In this document: piece after piece, positions 60,671-64,000 of the stretch
Position numbering within the stretch: position 1 is the first letter of the stretch
Layout: every line of letters begins with the position of its first letter
Assembly (NCBI RefSeq): GCF_000217955.3
Contig: NZ_AFOY02000015.1
Location: forward strand, 744,001-808,000
DNA: 64,000 bases
Reading direction: 5' to 3'
Source: Pseudomonas fluorescens HK44
Lineage (GTDB): Bacteria; Pseudomonadota; Gammaproteobacteria; Pseudomonadales; Pseudomonadaceae
Made by a program: the position numbers and the translations under genes
Notes under the pieces: generated by a model
The model's database searches: none
The model's input: the letters and a program-made list of their open reading frames with translations, nothing else
What the model was told of the DNA's origin: nothing

Positions 60671-61720
60671 TCAAAGAAACTCTTTTCGAATGTCGATGCT
60701 CGACCGTTCGCCAATATTCCGGTAGTTCTTCGTGAGCCACGTCTCGGCCTCGCGTCGTCCGGTGTCGCGCAGTCTGCAAAGGAAGTCCCAGTCCGCGTTG
60801 TACTTGCTGGACACGCTGAGCGCGCACATCGCATCGTCGGACTTAATGGAGTGGATCAGCATCTCCTTCATCTCGTTGCGATCGACCTTGCCTTGCTGAA
60901 TGAGATCGGTGACAAAGGCGATGGTTCGCAGCTCACGCATCAGCGACGAGTTGAAGCTGATTTCACTGATGCGATTGAGGATCTCGGCAGCTGTAATGGG
61001 CACGCCCGGGCGGACGAGGGGGTTGATGTGGACGATCACCACATCGCGTGTATTGCAGTGGTAGATCAACGGGAAAATGGCCGGGTTGCCCATATAGCCG
61101 CCATCCCAGTAGTTCTGCCCGTCGATCGTGATCGCCTGGAACAGTGTCGGCACACACGCCGAAGCAAGCACCGCTTCGGCGCAGACATCCTCACCCGTGA
61201 AGATGCGTATCTTCCCCGTCTCGACATTGGTTGCGCAAAGATAGAGGTGGAAGGGGCATTGGCTTCGCAAGGCGGCGAAATCTACCTGCCTCTCCAGCAC
61301 CTCTCGCAGCGGACTCAAGTTGCGTCGATTGAATTGGTAAGGCGAGAAAATACGAAGCGCCATGTCCGCGAACGTATACATGGGCGAATAGTCCAGCCCG
61401 AAGCTATGCGTCCCTTTCAGCCATGGCGTCCAGCGCAACGGGTTATAACGTTCAGCGGACTGCGCCACTGCGTACCAGAAATCGTGCAGCGCCTTGCGCG
61501 CGCCGGCTTCGCCACCTTGCAGCATACCGTAGGCCAACACAGCGGCATTCATCGCGCCGGCACTGGTTGCGCTCACCCCTTCAATGGCAAGCCTGCCATC
61601 CTCGAGCAACCGATCGAGCACGCCCCAGGTGAACGCACCGTGCATCCCGCCGCCCTGCAAAGCTAGCGCGACCGGTTTACGCTGGTCACTGCCCCCAGGT
61701 TTTGCGTTCGTCGTGGTCAT
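60671..61720 (-). CDS. Patatin-like phospholipase
   Basis: 349 residues from the ATG at 61720 (GAGGA upstream). The family motifs are present: oxyanion loop GGGMHG at 23-28, nucleophile region SATSAGAM with Ser53, and catalytic Asp in WDGGYMGNP near 198. The nucleophile elbow reads A-T-S-A-G instead of the usual G-x-S-x-G, a small but notable change at the first position. No signal peptide, so it acts in the cytoplasm or on the inner membrane, hydrolysing acyl esters. Confidence 0.88.
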   Translation of the reverse strand: MTTTNAKPGGSDQRKPVALALQGGGMHGAFTWGVLDRLLEDGRLAIEGVSATSAGAMNAAVLAYGMLQGGEAGARKALHDFWYAVAQSAERYNPLRWTPWLKGTHSFGLDYSPMYTFADMALRIFSPYQFNRRNLSPLREVLERQVDFAALRSQCPFHLYLCATNVETGKIRIFTGEDVCAEAVLASACVPTLFQAITIDGQNYWDGGYMGNPAIFPLIYHCNTRDVVIVHINPLVRPGVPITAAEILNRISEISFNSSLMRELRTIAFVTDLIQQGKVDRNEMKEMLIHSIKSDDAMCALSVSSKYNADWDFLCRLRDTGRREAETWLTKNYRNIGERSSIDIRKEFL

Positions 61721-61836
61721 TCTTGGTTTCCTCATCGGTGCTGAACCGCATCGGAACTTACTGTGGCGCTTCGCCTTGTGAAGTGACTGGCGGCGGCATG
61801 CCGATGCTACATTCAGCGCCATGCGTCATCGGTCGT

Positions 61837-64000
61837 TCACCCTCCGCTTGATGCCAATGCATCGAGCAGCGCCTTGGCTTGTAGCAAATCAACGCTGTCG
61901 AAACCTTCGGTGAAAAAGCTGTAAATGTCGGCCAGCATTTGCCTGGCCGCCTCTTTGTCTCGTGTTTCCCATAGCTGAGCAAGGCTCATTGTGGCGCGTA
62001 GCTCGAATGACTTTGCCCCTTGTTGTCGAGCGATTGAGATCGCCGTGTGAAAGCATGCTTGCGCTTCTTGCCGCACGGAAGAATCCTGTCGGTCTTCTCT
62101 TGGACATTGCAGGGTAAGAGCGCCCTTGAGGCGGTACAGCTCTGATTCGTAAAAGTGCTCACCTGTTTTTTTCACCATAGCCAAAGCGTCGGTCACGGCC
62201 TCCAATCCTGCCTGCGGTTGACCGGCGCGCCCGTACGCTGCGGCCAGTAGAGCCAGAAAATAAGAACATCCAAGCTCTGCTCCGTCTGCGCGGTAAGTGG
62301 CGATACCGTTGGTTATCTGAGCGATTCCCTCATCAATGTTTCCCTGCTCGGCGCGAGCCCAACCTTGAAGAATATTCCCCCTTGCCAAATACAACGGAAA
62401 TCCTTGCTCTAGAGAAAGCTTGATGGCGGCATCTGCACACTCTTCGGCGAGTTGTACGTCGTGCCGAAACTGTCCCAGTATCGACGTAGCGGACAGGGAG
62501 AAGGCCAGGCTCAATGGGTGGGAAATCTTCTTGGCCAGAGCAAGGGCATCCTGGCTGCGCATGCTTGCCTGATTGGGAAAACCCAAGTACCAAAGGCTCC
62601 AGGCCGAAAATGTCAGGGCGTAGCCCGGATCCATGCCGTACGTAATGGAATGTGTGTGATGGCGATCAGGGTCGTAGAGGACACGCGCCCGCTCCTGATG
62701 GTCATGGGCATTTTTGAGATCACCCTGGAAAAGCAATGTCAGCCCAAGTGCCGCATGGGCTTCCACGAGCAAGTCTGGATCCTGCGCGGTTTGCGCAATA
62801 CTGAGCAATCGCTCAGCCAGTTCGCATGCGGTTGAGTATTGCGCACGCAACGTGTAGTAACTCCACAGCCCCAGCAGTGCAGGGAAAAGCGAGTCGTCGC
62901 CTACTTGCGCGCATAGCGCCAGTGCACGGGTGTAGGTGGCCTCCACCTCGGGCGCACCATAGCCTCGCACGGCCATCAAGGCCGGCCCCAGGGCGAGTAG
63001 CAACGTCAGTTCCTGATGAGCACGCGCGGGCGTGTCGGGCAAATGCTTAAGCAATTCCAGCGCCGCGCCGAGGTGACGCATTGCATCGAGATGGGCTGAT
63101 TGCTGGAGGGCCTGTTGCCCGGTACGGTGCAGGTATTCCACTGCTTTCGGGACATTGCCGCTCAGCCTGTAGTGGTGCGCCAGTTCGCTGCAGTAATCCG
63201 CAATGCGAGTGGGGAACAGCGCCTCGATGGCCTGCGCTGTGCGCTCATGCAGCGCGCTACGCCGCTCAGTGAGTAGCGAGTGGCCCGCGACCTCCTGCGT
63301 CAGCGCATGCTTGAACGAATACTCCACCTCCGGAAATGCAGGCCGTTGGTAAATGAACTCTGCGGCCTCCAGGCGGGCGAGCAGATTGCACAAGTCGTTG
63401 TCTGTCCGAGCGTCCTGCCCATCACAGATGCACTGGATCAGACTGAACGGGAATTCTTTGCCGATAACGGCGAGGGTTTGTAGCAACTCCTTCTCCGCGA
63501 CCGGGAGCCGGTCGATACGGGCGGCGAGTACACCCTGCACTGTAGTGGGAATATGCAGCGAAGCCGGAGTTTGTTCTATCCGATATTGACCGGGTTCACC
63601 AAGCAGCAATTTCTCCTCTAGCAGTGTTTGGATCACTTCCTCCATGAAGAAAGGGTTGCCCTCCGTCTTATCGAGGATGAGCTGTTTGAGGGGAGGGAGG
63701 GAGAGATCATCCCCAAGCAGGGTCGCGAGTAGTGCCTGTGCATCGGCCGGGCCCAACGGTTCGAGCCGCAATTGGCTGCAATGGCTTGCGCGTATCCACT
63801 CAGGCTGATACTCGGGCCGGTAGTTCACTAGGAGCAGGATTGGGGAGCTCGCCAAGTGGTCGATCAAGTACGCGAGGAATGCTTCGGTCTCGCAGTCCAG
63901 CCATTGCAAATCCTCGAACAGCAGCTCGATCGGTTGGTTGCGGCTCTCACGCGCCAGTAGTTGAGTGATCGCGTCGAAGGTGCGAACGCGCCGGATCTGA
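61837..64000 (-). CDS. Large ATPase/TPR regulatory protein, C-terminal part (cut by window edge)
   Basis: The frame stays open to the right edge; at least 720 residues are visible. Near the edge LLFEDLQWLD is the Walker B of an AAA/STAND-type ATPase, and RIDRLPVAEKELLQTLAVIG and EGNPFFMEEVIQTLLEE follow, as in the ATPase modules of MalT-like regulators and of cyclase-linked predicted ATPases. The rest is a long array of TPR-like helices (for example LLALGPALMAVRGYG, LEAVTDALAMVKKTGEHFYESELYRLKG). The N-terminus, often a cyclase or transcription-factor domain, lies beyond 64000, so the output function is unknown. Confidence 0.88.
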   Translation of the reverse strand, partial: QIRRVRTFDAITQLLARESRNQPIELLFEDLQWLDCETEAFLAYLIDHLASSPILLLVNYRPEYQPEWIRASHCSQLRLEPLGPADAQALLATLLGDDLSLPPLKQLILDKTEGNPFFMEEVIQTLLEEKLLLGEPGQYRIEQTPASLHIPTTVQGVLAARIDRLPVAEKELLQTLAVIGKEFPFSLIQCICDGQDARTDNDLCNLLARLEAAEFIYQRPAFPEVEYSFKHALTQEVAGHSLLTERRSALHERTAQAIEALFPTRIADYCSELAHHYRLSGNVPKAVEYLHRTGQQALQQSAHLDAMRHLGAALELLKHLPDTPARAHQELTLLLALGPALMAVRGYGAPEVEATYTRALALCAQVGDDSLFPALLGLWSYYTLRAQYSTACELAERLLSIAQTAQDPDLLVEAHAALGLTLLFQGDLKNAHDHQERARVLYDPDRHHTHSITYGMDPGYALTFSAWSLWYLGFPNQASMRSQDALALAKKISHPLSLAFSLSATSILGQFRHDVQLAEECADAAIKLSLEQGFPLYLARGNILQGWARAEQGNIDEGIAQITNGIATYRADGAELGCSYFLALLAAAYGRAGQPQAGLEAVTDALAMVKKTGEHFYESELYRLKGALTLQCPREDRQDSSVRQEAQACFHTAISIARQQGAKSFELRATMSLAQLWETRDKEAARQMLADIYSFFTEGFDSVDLLQAKALLDALASSGG

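Overview
The window looks like chromosomal DNA of a Pseudomonas of the fluorescens lineage. Coding density is high and GC-rich. Pseudomonas-type REP palindromes (core GTGGGAGCGAGCCTGCTCGC) sit in the intergenic gaps. The gene content is typical of a soil pseudomonad: gbdR, L-threonate catabolism, creatinine/creatine catabolism, cstA, oprB with an FAD dehydrogenase, and pntAA-pntAB-pntB. No tRNA, rRNA or CRISPR array was seen.

Layout. 1-5.6 kb: a minus-strand catabolic operon of unknown substrate (DUF1185 protein, alpha/beta hydrolase, two aldehyde dehydrogenases, flavin reductase, carboxymuconolactone-decarboxylase-like protein, GntR regulator cut by the window edge). A near-perfect palindromic operator lies in front of it. 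5.7-9.7 kb: a sigma54-type promoter, possible NtrC sites and the three-gene set circularly permuted ATP-grasp / alpha-E / transglutaminase, a predicted amide-bond-forming system. 9.8-13.1 kb: an LprI-MliC lysozyme-inhibitor fusion, a sigma54-type promoter in front of a structured RNA or attenuator, a CBS-domain protein and a chemoreceptor. 13.3-20.3 kb: L-threonate catabolism (ltnD, otnK, otnC, GntP transporter, otnI) flanked by FadR-type and DeoR-type regulators. 20.5-25.2 kb: cstA with its small partner, then a Cache-domain histidine kinase and LuxR-type regulator, with palindromic sites upstream of cstA. 25.3-28.2 kb: a sulfite-oxidase-type molybdoenzyme with its cytochrome and a divergent exported protein. 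28.5-33.8 kb: a three-subunit membrane FAD dehydrogenase plus OprB, with a decayed gene at the end.

34.2-35.2 kb is a low-GC patch with two small unknown genes and an IS5-type remnant. 35.4-48.9 kb reads as a creatinine/creatine island: iron-sulfur serine dehydratase, two GlxA/AraC regulators, creatinase, MHS-type transporter, APC permease, creatininase and a polyamine-type ABC transporter. A motif TGAC-N8-GGTCGG precedes both creatinase and the ABC operon, with a weaker version before creatininase. Creatininase makes creatine, creatinase makes sarcosine plus urea, and sarcosine can feed glycine and serine, which the serine dehydratase can take to pyruvate. Sarcosine oxidase is not in the window.

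49-64 kb is a patchwork: a sodium:solute symporter, a lone tyrosine recombinase divergent from a KfrA-like coiled-coil protein, the transhydrogenase operon with a one-base frameshift in pntAA, and a tandem duplication of gbdR with a LysR fragment between the copies. Remnants of parA and umuC, a patatin-like lipase and a large ATPase/TPR regulator that runs off the right edge complete it.

Sigma54-type boxes precede four units (ATP-grasp operon, CBS leader, both gbdR copies). This suggests that nitrogen- or carbon-limitation control is a theme here; that is inference from sequence motifs only.
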